In this document: positions 20,227 to 27,999 of the stretch, piece by piece
Layout: every line of letters begins with the position of its first letter
How positions within the stretch are numbered: the stretch's first letter is position 1
Source: Bacteroides cellulosilyticus
GTDB taxonomy: Bacteria; Bacteroidota; Bacteroidia; Bacteroidales; Bacteroidaceae
Reading direction: 5' to 3'
DNA length: 64,000 bases
NCBI RefSeq assembly: GCF_020091405.1
Contig: NZ_CP081903.1
Span: 1,364,001-1,428,000, forward strand
The notes under the pieces: model-generated
Told to the model about the DNA's origin: nothing
Database searches by the model: none
What the model saw: the letters and a program-made list of their open reading frames with translations, nothing else
Translations under genes and position numbers: made by a program

Positions 20227-21459
20227 ATGGTTTTAAATTACATTTGGGTAGCATTCTTCGTAATTGCTTTCATTGTGGCACTCATCAAGCTCCTGTTTAT
20301 GGGCAACACAGAAATCTTTACGGAGCTTGTCAATTCAACATTCACTTCCTCGAAAACAGCCTTCGAAATATCACTGGGGCTGACGGGCATCCTTTCTCTA
20401 TGGCTGGGTATCATGAAGATCGGCGAGCAAAGCGGTATGATTAACGCACTGTCCCGCTGGCTGAGTCCGGTGTTCTGCCGTCTTTTCCCCGAAATACCCA
20501 AAGGGCACCCTGCCATGGGTTCCATCTTTATGAATCTCTCCGCCAATATGCTGGGACTGGACAATGCAGCCACCCCAATGGGTTTGAAAGCTATGAAGGA
20601 ACTGCAAGAACTGAATCCCCAAAAGGATACGGCAACCAATCCGATGGTCATGTTCCTGGTGCTCAATACTTCCGGATTGATCCTGATCCCTATCAGCATC
20701 ATGATGTATCGTGCCCAGATGGGCGCTGCACAGCCTACCGACATATTCATCCCCATACTGATCACATCAGCCATCTCCACCCTTGTGGGAGTGATTGCCG
20801 TCAGCATTGCCCAACGTATCAACCTGATCAACAAGCCCATCCTTATCCTCATCGGTTGCATCAGCCTTTTCTTTGCAGGGCTGATTTACTTGTTTATGAG
20901 GCTTGGCCGGGAAGAAATCGGCACGTATTCCACACTGATTGCCAACGTTATCCTGTTCAGCATCATTCTTTTGTTCATAGTCTGGGGATTGTGGAAGAAA
21001 ATAAATGTATATGATGCCTTCGTAGAAGGTGCAAAAGAAGGCTTTACCACCGCCGTGCGCATCATTCCATACCTGGTGGCGTTTCTGGTGGGTATTGCCG
21101 TTTTCCGCACTTCCGGCGCAATGGATATGCTGGTAAGCGGCATCGGTTACGTTGTGGGATTGTTCGGCGCAGACACCAGCTTTGTAGGCGCTTTGCCAAC
21201 CGCACTGATGAAATCGTTGAGTGGCAGCGGTGCCAACGGTCTGATGATTGACACCATGAAGGAGTATGGCGCAGATTCTTTCGTAGGGCGAATGAGTTGT
21301 GTAGCCCGCGGCGCTTCGGATACCACCTTCTATATCCTGGCCGTCTACTTCGGAAGTGTAGGCATCACCAAAACGCGTAATGCCGTCACCTGCGGACTGA
21401 TAGCGGACCTTGCAGGTATCATTGCCGCCATCATCATCAGCTATCTGTTTTTCTTTTAA
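20227..21459 (+). CDS. Nucleoside-recognition domain membrane protein (fused SpmA/SpmB type)
   Basis: A 410-residue inner-membrane protein with about nine to ten hydrophobic segments and two nucleoside-recognition 'Gate' domains in tandem (about 40-150 and 270-380). It corresponds to a fusion of the spore-maturation proteins SpmA and SpmB, which many non-sporulating Bacteroidota carry. Markers are ANMLGLDNAATPMGLKAM and LMKSLSGSGANGLM with RGASDTTFYILA. The transported or sensed molecule is unknown. It is followed after 19 bp by ybeY. Confidence 0.85.
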   Translation: MVLNYIWVAFFVIAFIVALIKLLFMGNTEIFTELVNSTFTSSKTAFEISLGLTGILSLWLGIMKIGEQSGMINALSRWLSPVFCRLFPEIPKGHPAMGSIFMNLSANMLGLDNAATPMGLKAMKELQELNPQKDTATNPMVMFLVLNTSGLILIPISIMMYRAQMGAAQPTDIFIPILITSAISTLVGVIAVSIAQRINLINKPILILIGCISLFFAGLIYLFMRLGREEIGTYSTLIANVILFSIILLFIVWGLWKKINVYDAFVEGAKEGFTTAVRIIPYLVAFLVGIAVFRTSGAMDMLVSGIGYVVGLFGADTSFVGALPTALMKSLSGSGANGLMIDTMKEYGADSFVGRMSCVARGASDTTFYILAVYFGSVGITKTRNAVTCGLIADLAGIIAAIIISYLFFF

Positions 21460-21478
21460 TTTATAATTTTTAATTGAT

Positions 21479-21889
21479 ATGATTTCCTATCAGACAGACG
21501 GTGTAGAAATGCCCGCCATCAAAAAGAGCCAAACCACAGAATGGATTAAAGCCGTTGCCGCCACTTACGGGAAAAGAGTCGGTGAAATCGCTTATATTTT
21601 CTGTTCCGACGAGAAAATCCTTGAGGTGAACCGCCAGTATCTGCAACATGATTACTACACGGATATCATCACTTTTGATTATTGCGAGGGGAATCGCCTC
21701 AGCGGTGATTTATTTATCAGCCTCGATACGGTACGCACCAATGCAGAGCAGTTCGGCAGTGACTATGAAACGGAACTATACCGGGTTATTATCCACGGTA
21801 TTCTGCATCTTTGCGGCATTAATGATAAAGGACCGGGAGAACGGGAGATTATGGAGGCAGCAGAGAATAAAGCGCTGGCTATGCGATAA
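21479..21889 (+). CDS. ybeY: Endoribonuclease YbeY, 16S rRNA maturation factor
   Basis: A 136-residue cytosolic metal-dependent RNase of the UPF0054 family, acting in 16S rRNA 3'-end processing and ribosome quality control. The signature HGILHLCGINDKGPGE (about 106-121) supplies two zinc-ligand histidines. The third position of the usual HGxLHLxGxDH motif is not His here (NDKG), a variant I believe is usual in Bacteroidota. Upstream, YLQHDYYTDIITFDY corresponds to the conserved N-x-R/D-TDVLSF region. It is co-transcribed with the upstream membrane-protein gene, 19 bp apart. Confidence 0.93.
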   Translation: MISYQTDGVEMPAIKKSQTTEWIKAVAATYGKRVGEIAYIFCSDEKILEVNRQYLQHDYYTDIITFDYCEGNRLSGDLFISLDTVRTNAEQFGSDYETELYRVIIHGILHLCGINDKGPGEREIMEAAENKALAMR

Positions 21890-21921
21890 AGAAACGAAAG
21901 AAAGTCGCTGTTTAGAGCATC

Positions 21922-22031
21922 TATAGATGGGACGCGCAGGATATATAGATGGGACACGCAGGACCTATAGATCGGATGTATAGGATATATAGATCGGATA
22001 TGCAGGATATATAGATGCAACGTGCATGAGA
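21922..22031. repeat. 22-bp tandem repeat array (copy 1)
   Basis: Four full 22-bp units start at 21922, 21944, 21966 and 21988, with a degenerate fifth from 22010. Each begins TATAGAT and most continue with SGGAYRYGCAGGA-like sequence. It starts 33 bp after the ybeY stop and runs into the hairpin at 22018-22050. Units match those at 48801-48928 in period, orientation and core (TATAGATNGGACGYGCAG). Confidence 0.85.
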
Positions 22032-22050
22032 TTATGACTCATGCACGTTG
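22018..22050. terminator. 13-bp perfect hairpin between convergent genes
   Basis: CAACGTGCATGAG (22018-22030) pairs perfectly with CTCATGCACGTTG (22038-22050) across a 7-nt loop. It sits between ybeY (plus) and the end of the SusC-to-unknown operon (minus) and is likely a bidirectional terminator. The plus side is followed by a T-rich stretch (TATTTTATATCCATCTTTTT). Confidence 0.7.
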
Positions 22051-22068
22051 TATTTTATATCCATCTTT

Positions 22069-24096
22069 TTATTTCAATAAGAACTTCTCCGCACGTCCCG
22101 GAGAGAAGAGTTCCCACAAGGAAGCAACCGTCCAGCCCGGAGCGAAGATATTGTTATAATATCCCTTTCCATTGCGACCATAATCCCAGTTGGTATGCTG
22201 CACAACTTCGGGATAAAAGCCCACTTTGGCCACACCGCACATGTGTCCTTCGTACGGCAAAAGTTGGCGCATAGAGGTAGAAATCACCTGTGCAAATTCT
22301 GAGAAACGAGGTTCACTGTATTCTTTGGAAAGCCAATTCAATACGTCGGCAAATTCGAAAACAAACACATCGATGTGGTTATTCTCTACCGATACATTTC
22401 CCCAGCCACGGGTTTTCAAACCGATATCACCCAGCATCTGACCTTCGGCAAAGGGAACGTCCCAGGTATAATACCAGGATAAAGCAAAATAAGCCGCTTT
22501 CTTCGACAGTTCGGCATAATGTGCACGCTCTGCACCTTTAGTAACCAAAGCCAGATAATACGTAGCGGTAGCGGCATACAGGGAAGCTTCTTTATCCTCA
22601 CAATTTGCATCCAGGGTCGAAGAGAAGAAATCGGCCTTGGAGATAAGTTCTTTCTCCAGATAGCCCACCGTGCGTTTCGCACTCTCCAGATAACGTTTAT
22701 CCTTGAAATACTTGTAAGCCATCACCAAAGGCAAAGTGGCCGAAGGGGTGCTTCCACCGGTTCCGTCTACAATGGAGAAATCATCCTTAAACTTGCGCGG
22801 GAAGCTGCCGTCCTCGTTCTGTAAACGCAGGAAGCTATCCAAAATACCTTTGATACGCTTCTCCCACTCAGGATGTTTGCGCTTCTGCTGCTTTTCGTAA
22901 CTCAGGTAATTCAGCACGGCATACACACCCTCTGACTGACGACGGATGCTGTGCTTGGATTCTTTAAAGCCACGATTGTAATGTACCACCTCATTGAAGA
23001 ATCCTGCCGGAGAGAAACCGTTCTGAAGATATGTATCAAAAACACTGTTGGCACTATTCATTAATTCCTGGCGGTTCTGTTGCGTACCATATTCCAGTGC
23101 ATTGAAAGCATTGAGCAACGTACGTCCCACAAATCCGATTTCGGCAACATCCACATGATCGCAAGTAGCCGTTTTCAGTTCCACGCCTGAGTAGTAATGA
23201 GTAGGCGTATTGTCCACATAACTTTCTACAAAGAAATTGCTGAGTACTTCTTTCATTCTGTCCACCGTATAAGGTGTATCAACAGGCTGAGGGCGGTTGG
23301 TATCGTAGCAATACTCCCAGGTACGCTGCACGCACTCAGAGAAATCGGCAGCATCTATTTCCGCCAACTCCCAGGTCAGAGTAATGCTGTCTCCCTTGCG
23401 AAGCGACTGGAAAGCCTCAACGGGAGGAGCTAAAGTCAATTTACGAATATAAGTTTTCGGAGCTTCCCGATACGGAAAGCCGTAAGAAAGCACAGTCATG
23501 CCTCCTACATTTTCAAATCCGGTATAGCCTATGGATGTTTCTCCGGACACAATGACCTCTCCTTCTTTGTGAGTGGCCAACGCCTCCTTGTCAAACTTAT
23601 CAATGCGGATAACCGACATTGATTTACCATTTGCAGGACTGAAAGCTGCTGTAAGCGGAGTACTCAGACGGTCCTCGCGCACCAACCAACTATCGGAAGT
23701 ATGGAATGAAGGTGCTTCCTTGGGTGAACGCAGATTGCGACGATACCAGAAACCGGGCATATAGAACTGGCAGTCATCATGCTTATAACCGGTTTTTATC
23801 TGCTCTCCATAATTGAAATACACATTCTCCAGAGCTTTGATGACAACATTGATGCGTTGTTTTCCATCTTTCTCTGTAACCTGACGGGTAATGACCAGCG
23901 GCAGATTCTCGGAAGGCTGACAATTGTACACGCCATCCTGCACTTTCCGGAGAGTTAATGAATAGTGTTTGGCATCATTTCCCGGAACTTTTAAAGATAC
24001 GGAAACATTCTCTGGAATATAGTTTGCCGCTCCAATATTTGCAATGCCCGCAGAAAGCATTATCCCTAAAAACAATCTTTTTAACCTCATATTCAA
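22069..24096 (-). CDS. Secreted protein of unknown function with C-terminal helical barrel
   Basis: A 675-residue secreted protein whose family I do not recognise. The signal peptide ends near NIGAA (residue 24). Residues 25-260 look beta-rich. Residues 270-675 look like an alpha/alpha-barrel, with repeated helix pairs such as ATLPLVMAYKYFKDKRYLESA and GWTVASLWELFSP. That barrel type occurs in glycoside hydrolases, epimerases and several polysaccharide lyase families. Possible active-site residues are His, Tyr and Arg clusters around VSVENNHIDVFVFEF and HTNWDYGRNGKGYYNN. It is the last gene of the SusC-SusD-GH43-GH43 operon (16-bp gap), so it most likely acts on the same glycan. A lyase or uronidase role is speculation. 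Confidence 0.7.
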   Translation of the reverse strand: MNMRLKRLFLGIMLSAGIANIGAANYIPENVSVSLKVPGNDAKHYSLTLRKVQDGVYNCQPSENLPLVITRQVTEKDGKQRINVVIKALENVYFNYGEQIKTGYKHDDCQFYMPGFWYRRNLRSPKEAPSFHTSDSWLVREDRLSTPLTAAFSPANGKSMSVIRIDKFDKEALATHKEGEVIVSGETSIGYTGFENVGGMTVLSYGFPYREAPKTYIRKLTLAPPVEAFQSLRKGDSITLTWELAEIDAADFSECVQRTWEYCYDTNRPQPVDTPYTVDRMKEVLSNFFVESYVDNTPTHYYSGVELKTATCDHVDVAEIGFVGRTLLNAFNALEYGTQQNRQELMNSANSVFDTYLQNGFSPAGFFNEVVHYNRGFKESKHSIRRQSEGVYAVLNYLSYEKQQKRKHPEWEKRIKGILDSFLRLQNEDGSFPRKFKDDFSIVDGTGGSTPSATLPLVMAYKYFKDKRYLESAKRTVGYLEKELISKADFFSSTLDANCEDKEASLYAATATYYLALVTKGAERAHYAELSKKAAYFALSWYYTWDVPFAEGQMLGDIGLKTRGWGNVSVENNHIDVFVFEFADVLNWLSKEYSEPRFSEFAQVISTSMRQLLPYEGHMCGVAKVGFYPEVVQHTNWDYGRNGKGYYNNIFAPGWTVASLWELFSPGRAEKFLLK

Positions 24097-24112
24097 TCTT
24101 CATTTTACTATT

Positions 24113-25090
24113 TTACAATACAGGCCTTTCGGATTCTGATGACGGAGAATTGCCAGACACGGATGGCCATCCGTTTTTCCAATCAACCTTATCCAGCATC
24201 AACACACGACCTCCGGGATTCTTGGTACTCACTGCATGATAAAACACCCAGTCATTACCCGCCTTATCCGTTACAATCTCTGAGTTATGTCCGGTACCTA
24301 CAAAAGCCTCATTCTTATGAATCAGTACTTCATGGTGGTTATCCAGCATCTTCCTACCGTTTTTATCCACATAAGGTCCAAAAAGTTTCTTCGAACGACC
24401 TACAACCGTAGTATAAGTACTTTTCAATCCTTCACAGCAAGTTCCTATAGATGCAAAGAAATAATAATAACCATCTTTTTTATGAATATATGTTCCTTCA
24501 TAGGCTGTTCCTGCCACCCGGCGGAGCTTGGCACCTTTCCTAACAGAAAGTCCGTCATCCGACAGTTCAATGCCGTAAATTCCCCGGAAACTACCCCAAA
24601 AGAGATATTTCTTTCCTCCATCCTCTATATAGAAAGGATCAATGGAATTCTGTACATTGATTTCATTGCTGCGGAACATCTTTCCATGATCTGTAAAAGG
24701 GCCTTCGGGCTTATCGGCAGTGGCACATCCGATACCACAGGTCCATTCGCCACCCCAGACAGACATAGAATAATAAAGCACGTATTTATCACCTATTTTA
24801 TTGATATCAGGAGCCCAGAGTCCTCCTTTAGGTTCAAAATCCGGACGAGTGCCTTTGGTAAAAGCAGTACCCACATACTCCCACTCCACCAAGTCTTTTG
24901 AACGATGGATAGGCAAGTTTCGGATATCTTCGGTGGCATACAGGTAATAATAACCATCTTCCCCTTTGATAACAGAGGGATCGGGCAGGCTATAATTTAC
25001 AACCGGATTCTGATAGTTTTTGACGGGTCCTTTCGCCATAAGCAAACAGCTTATGGCGAGAAAGGCTCCGATTAACAATATTTTCTGCAT
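24113..25090 (-). CDS. GH43 glycosidase, probably periplasmic
   Basis: A 325-residue five-bladed beta-propeller of family GH43, the family of arabinofuranosidases, arabinanases, xylosidases and galactanases. The three carboxylates are visible: Asp in LPDPSVIKGEDGYYYLYAT (about residue 37), Asp in NSIDPFYIEDGG (about 151) and Glu in YEGTYIHKKDGYYYF (about 198), with the calcium-site-like GTGHN near 270. The signal peptide ends around LMAKG. Its internal Cys lacks a lipobox context, so the mature enzyme is probably soluble in the periplasm. It is clearly paralogous to the next GH43 (shared CC motif, TYTTVVGRS, GHNSEI), and the two are 14 bp apart. Subfamily and substrate are not assignable by eye. 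Confidence 0.9.
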   Translation of the reverse strand: MQKILLIGAFLAISCLLMAKGPVKNYQNPVVNYSLPDPSVIKGEDGYYYLYATEDIRNLPIHRSKDLVEWEYVGTAFTKGTRPDFEPKGGLWAPDINKIGDKYVLYYSMSVWGGEWTCGIGCATADKPEGPFTDHGKMFRSNEINVQNSIDPFYIEDGGKKYLFWGSFRGIYGIELSDDGLSVRKGAKLRRVAGTAYEGTYIHKKDGYYYFFASIGTCCEGLKSTYTTVVGRSKKLFGPYVDKNGRKMLDNHHEVLIHKNEAFVGTGHNSEIVTDKAGNDWVFYHAVSTKNPGGRVLMLDKVDWKNGWPSVSGNSPSSESERPVL

Positions 25091-25104
25091 ATATTCACCA
25101 TTAC

Positions 25105-26136
25105 TTATTTACAAACCGGAGCTTCTGCCTCGGTAGATGGACTATTACCGGCAATCACCGGCCAATCATTTTCCCAAACAATCCGGTCAATCATCAAATA
25201 GCGTCCTTTGCTCGGGGTGTGTCTGTCATAACTATGATATAACATCCATTCATTACCCTCACTGTCCGTTATAATCTCCGAGTTATGACCCGGCCCTACA
25301 AAACGATCATTGGCTCTGATCAGCACTTCATATTTATTGTCCAGCATTGATTCTCCGTTCTTATTCACATACGGGCCTAAGAAAGAAGTGGAACGGCCGA
25401 CAACCGTAGTATAAGTACTCAACATAGAGTTACAGCATGAACCGACAGATGCAAACATGTAGTAATAATCGCCACGTTTATGAATGTAAGGTGCTTCAAA
25501 AGCAGTACCCGCAACCTGCACTCTTTCTTTCTTGGCTGTTGCAATGTCGGGATATACTCTTGTACCGTCTTCATTCAGCTTCACAGCATACAAACCGTTG
25601 AAACTACCCCAAACCAGCCATTTCTGTCCGTTGTCTTCGAAGAAACAAGGATCGATGGAGTTTCTTACATCAATTTCACTTGAAGTGAACAACTTTCCTT
25701 TTCCATCTACCGATATATCCAATGTGAAAGGACCTTCGGGAGAGTCAGCCGAAGCAATACCGATACCGGCAGTTGCAGGCTTGCCCATGGCAGACATGGC
25801 AAAATACAGGATATATTTGTCACCGACCTTTTCGATATCCGGTGCCCAAACAGCTGCACCTGATTCCGTAACGAAGGTAGGTTTCGTTGCAAACATCTTG
25901 CCTCCGTCTGTCCAATGAATCAAATCTTCCGACTTACGGATTACAGATGTATTGGTGGCATATACATAGAATGAATGGTCGTTCTCTTTCCAGACTGTAG
26001 GGTCAGCTGCGCTGTAATCAGTCAATGGGTTTGAATAAGGATTCTTATAGTTTGCAGTTCCCTTATTATCGTCGTCCGAGCAGGATGCCAAGGCTCCTGT
26101 CAGAGCCAAGGCAAACAATATATATTTACTTCTCAT
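25105..26136 (-). CDS. GH43 glycosidase lipoprotein, paralogue of the adjacent GH43
   Basis: A 343-residue GH43 propeller with a clear lipoprotein signal (ALASC followed by SDDDNKG). The acidic residues after Cys fit the Bacteroides surface-export signal, so cell-surface exposure is likely. Catalytic carboxylates lie in AADPTVWKENDHSFYVYAT, NSIDPCFFEDNGQ and FEAPYIHKRGDYYYMFAS. It shares GSCCNSMLSTYTTVVGRS and the C-terminal GNSPSTEAEAPV with its neighbour, indicating tandem duplication followed by different localisation. It lies 8 bp after susD and 14 bp before the paralogue. Confidence 0.9.
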   Translation of the reverse strand: MRSKYILFALALTGALASCSDDDNKGTANYKNPYSNPLTDYSAADPTVWKENDHSFYVYATNTSVIRKSEDLIHWTDGGKMFATKPTFVTESGAAVWAPDIEKVGDKYILYFAMSAMGKPATAGIGIASADSPEGPFTLDISVDGKGKLFTSSEIDVRNSIDPCFFEDNGQKWLVWGSFNGLYAVKLNEDGTRVYPDIATAKKERVQVAGTAFEAPYIHKRGDYYYMFASVGSCCNSMLSTYTTVVGRSTSFLGPYVNKNGESMLDNKYEVLIRANDRFVGPGHNSEIITDSEGNEWMLYHSYDRHTPSKGRYLMIDRIVWENDWPVIAGNSPSTEAEAPVCK

Positions 26137-26144
26137 ATATTATC

Positions 26145-27965
26145 TTATTTATATCTTTGTTCAAGTTCTTCTACCGGGATATTATCTTCATAACCGTCGT
26201 AACCATAGTTCTGATTGATACGGCCTTGAGTGTTGGATTCTATGGCATTACGCGGAATGGGCCACAACACGTGATACGGCTTCATGATAAATGCATTGGT
26301 TGAATAATAATATTCAGTTGCAAAGAAATTATTCTTCTCCATCATGCGGTCATAATACCAGTTCTTTTCTGAAAAGTTATTGAGTGAATATCCATCTATG
26401 CCCTTTTCTGCTTTCAGGAAGGCAATACGAGTCAACTCAGTCTTACGATGGTCTTCCAGGAACAATTCTCTAGCTCTTTCATCCAGGATATCTTCCAGTG
26501 TAACAGATGAGAGTTCCGGTGCATTCACACGACGACGGATTGTATTCACATCCTCAGTAGCCAGATCGTTCTTGCCTAACCACCAGTAAGCCTCAGCTCT
26601 ATTCAGGTAAGTTTCGGCAAGGCGGAAGATATACTGGTCAGTGAAACCACCTACAGGTACTTTACCGCCTGCATTCGGATCATCCTTATCAATCAGAACC
26701 TTCACAATCGGGAAAGAGAAATAACAGCGCATGGTATCGGTACAGTAAGCAGGATCAACCGGTTGACCGAAGTAAGCGGCACTACCTCCCTTTGAAGCCG
26801 GCAGATTATATTTGATACGTGACTTATCATACCAGTTATTGGAATTATGACGCATATCATCTCCACAATTCTTCCACAACTCATATTGTGCATAGTTGGT
26901 AGGACGTATCTTGGCAAGACCTCTACCCAGCTCTTCCAACTGTTCGTATCCATCATAAATACCTGATGCATCAGTCGTTCCGTTCTTTCCGTCCGGTGTC
27001 TTCATTTTGCTTCCGGCATGCCACTGCGGCACGAAGTTACGCTTGCGTTTTGAACCGCTTGGAGAAGAACATCCGTCCAGACCGTAGATTTCCTGACCGA
27101 TCATAATGCCTTCTTTGTTCTCAACAATACTGATATTCTCTTCCTGGAACAGGTCGTTGTATACGTCCTTACTCTTATCATCCATATTGATACCGAAACG
27201 TTCGGTCATCAGACGCAATCCGTAATCATTGATACAACGAGTAGTTGCATCTACTGCCTGTTGGAAGTCACCGGTAGCCAGACATATTTTAGCCAGTAAA
27301 TGTTCACCTGCAGCTCTGCTCACAGCACCACGGATTACTTCTTTTGGCAACCATTGTACGGCATATTCCATATCTTTCTTGATATTTGCCAGAATAGTCT
27401 TGCGGGAAACGGTATTAAAGTCCAGTTTTGCACCGGTAATTTCTTCTCCAATCCAAGGTACATCTCCAAATTGGTTAGTCAACAGATAATACCAGTAAGC
27501 ACGATGGAAATACCCTTCTGCCAAACAAGCGTTTCTGTCTTCTTCCGAAGCCATACCTTCAGCTTCAGGAGCACGGGTAATAACCGTATTGGCATACTTG
27601 ATACCGTTCCATCCAAAAACCCAGTAACGAAGATGCAGATACATATTAGTGGTTGGAGTCAACTGAGTCACCATATTATGGATTTCCTTCGTTTCAGGAC
27701 CACCCATAACGGCCAGGTCAGACCAAGCATATTCATATACAGAATAGGTTTCACAGTTTCCGGAGTTGAAAGCGTCTCCAAACCATTCAAAATTCATCTG
27801 TTTACGGCAGAGGCGAAGCATGGTTTCCAAACCTGCTTTATCAACAAAAGTGTTCTCCGGTGTCAGGAACGACATCGCCTTCGGTTCAAGATCAACACAA
27901 GCAGAAAGACTGGCAGCTATCAGGCAACTTGCCAGACCTTTTAGTATATATTTCTTTGTTTTCAT
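26145..27965 (-). CDS. susD: SusD/RagB family lipoprotein (PUL 2, pair A)
   Basis: A 606-residue surface glycan-binding lipoprotein paired with the SusC encoded 34 bp upstream. The lipobox is SLSAC followed by VDLEPK. The RagB signature is FRLAETYLNRAEAYWWLGK (about residues 440-460), and the C-terminal HVLWPIPRNAIESN is the usual family ending. Lengthy glycine- and serine-rich loops in the middle (GCSSPSGSKRKRN) are unremarkable. It is in one operon with two GH43 genes and the unknown 675-residue gene. Confidence 0.95.
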   Translation of the reverse strand: MKTKKYILKGLASCLIAASLSACVDLEPKAMSFLTPENTFVDKAGLETMLRLCRKQMNFEWFGDAFNSGNCETYSVYEYAWSDLAVMGGPETKEIHNMVTQLTPTTNMYLHLRYWVFGWNGIKYANTVITRAPEAEGMASEEDRNACLAEGYFHRAYWYYLLTNQFGDVPWIGEEITGAKLDFNTVSRKTILANIKKDMEYAVQWLPKEVIRGAVSRAAGEHLLAKICLATGDFQQAVDATTRCINDYGLRLMTERFGINMDDKSKDVYNDLFQEENISIVENKEGIMIGQEIYGLDGCSSPSGSKRKRNFVPQWHAGSKMKTPDGKNGTTDASGIYDGYEQLEELGRGLAKIRPTNYAQYELWKNCGDDMRHNSNNWYDKSRIKYNLPASKGGSAAYFGQPVDPAYCTDTMRCYFSFPIVKVLIDKDDPNAGGKVPVGGFTDQYIFRLAETYLNRAEAYWWLGKNDLATEDVNTIRRRVNAPELSSVTLEDILDERARELFLEDHRKTELTRIAFLKAEKGIDGYSLNNFSEKNWYYDRMMEKNNFFATEYYYSTNAFIMKPYHVLWPIPRNAIESNTQGRINQNYGYDGYEDNIPVEELEQRYK

Positions 27966-27999
27966 TTGAATATCTTTATTTAATTATCGTTCTATCAGA

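Noticed and set aside
20238..20861. Long antisense frame (207 codons)
   Set aside because: It mirrors the membrane-protein gene on the plus strand, with low-complexity composition and no recognisable domain.
21833..21889. YbeY as inactive because the third zinc ligand His is missing
   Set aside because: The HLCG-x-x-DK form is, as far as I know, common in Bacteroidota YbeY; a lineage variant, not evidence of decay.
21763..22020. Open frame of 85 codons on the minus strand with repeated Ile-Tyr-Pro pattern
   Set aside because: It is generated by the 22-bp repeat array and the antisense end of ybeY; the protein pattern follows from the DNA repeat and there is no promoter.
21922..22031. Possible CRISPR array
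   Set aside because: Units are contiguous 22-mers without spacers and no cas genes are present; the same applies to 34336-34423 and 48801-48928.
24287..24901. Long plus-strand frame (204 codons)
   Set aside because: It is a shadow of the GH43 gene on the opposite strand; its translation has no domain features.
27300..27944. Long plus-strand frame (214 codons)
   Set aside because: It is a shadow of susD pair A.
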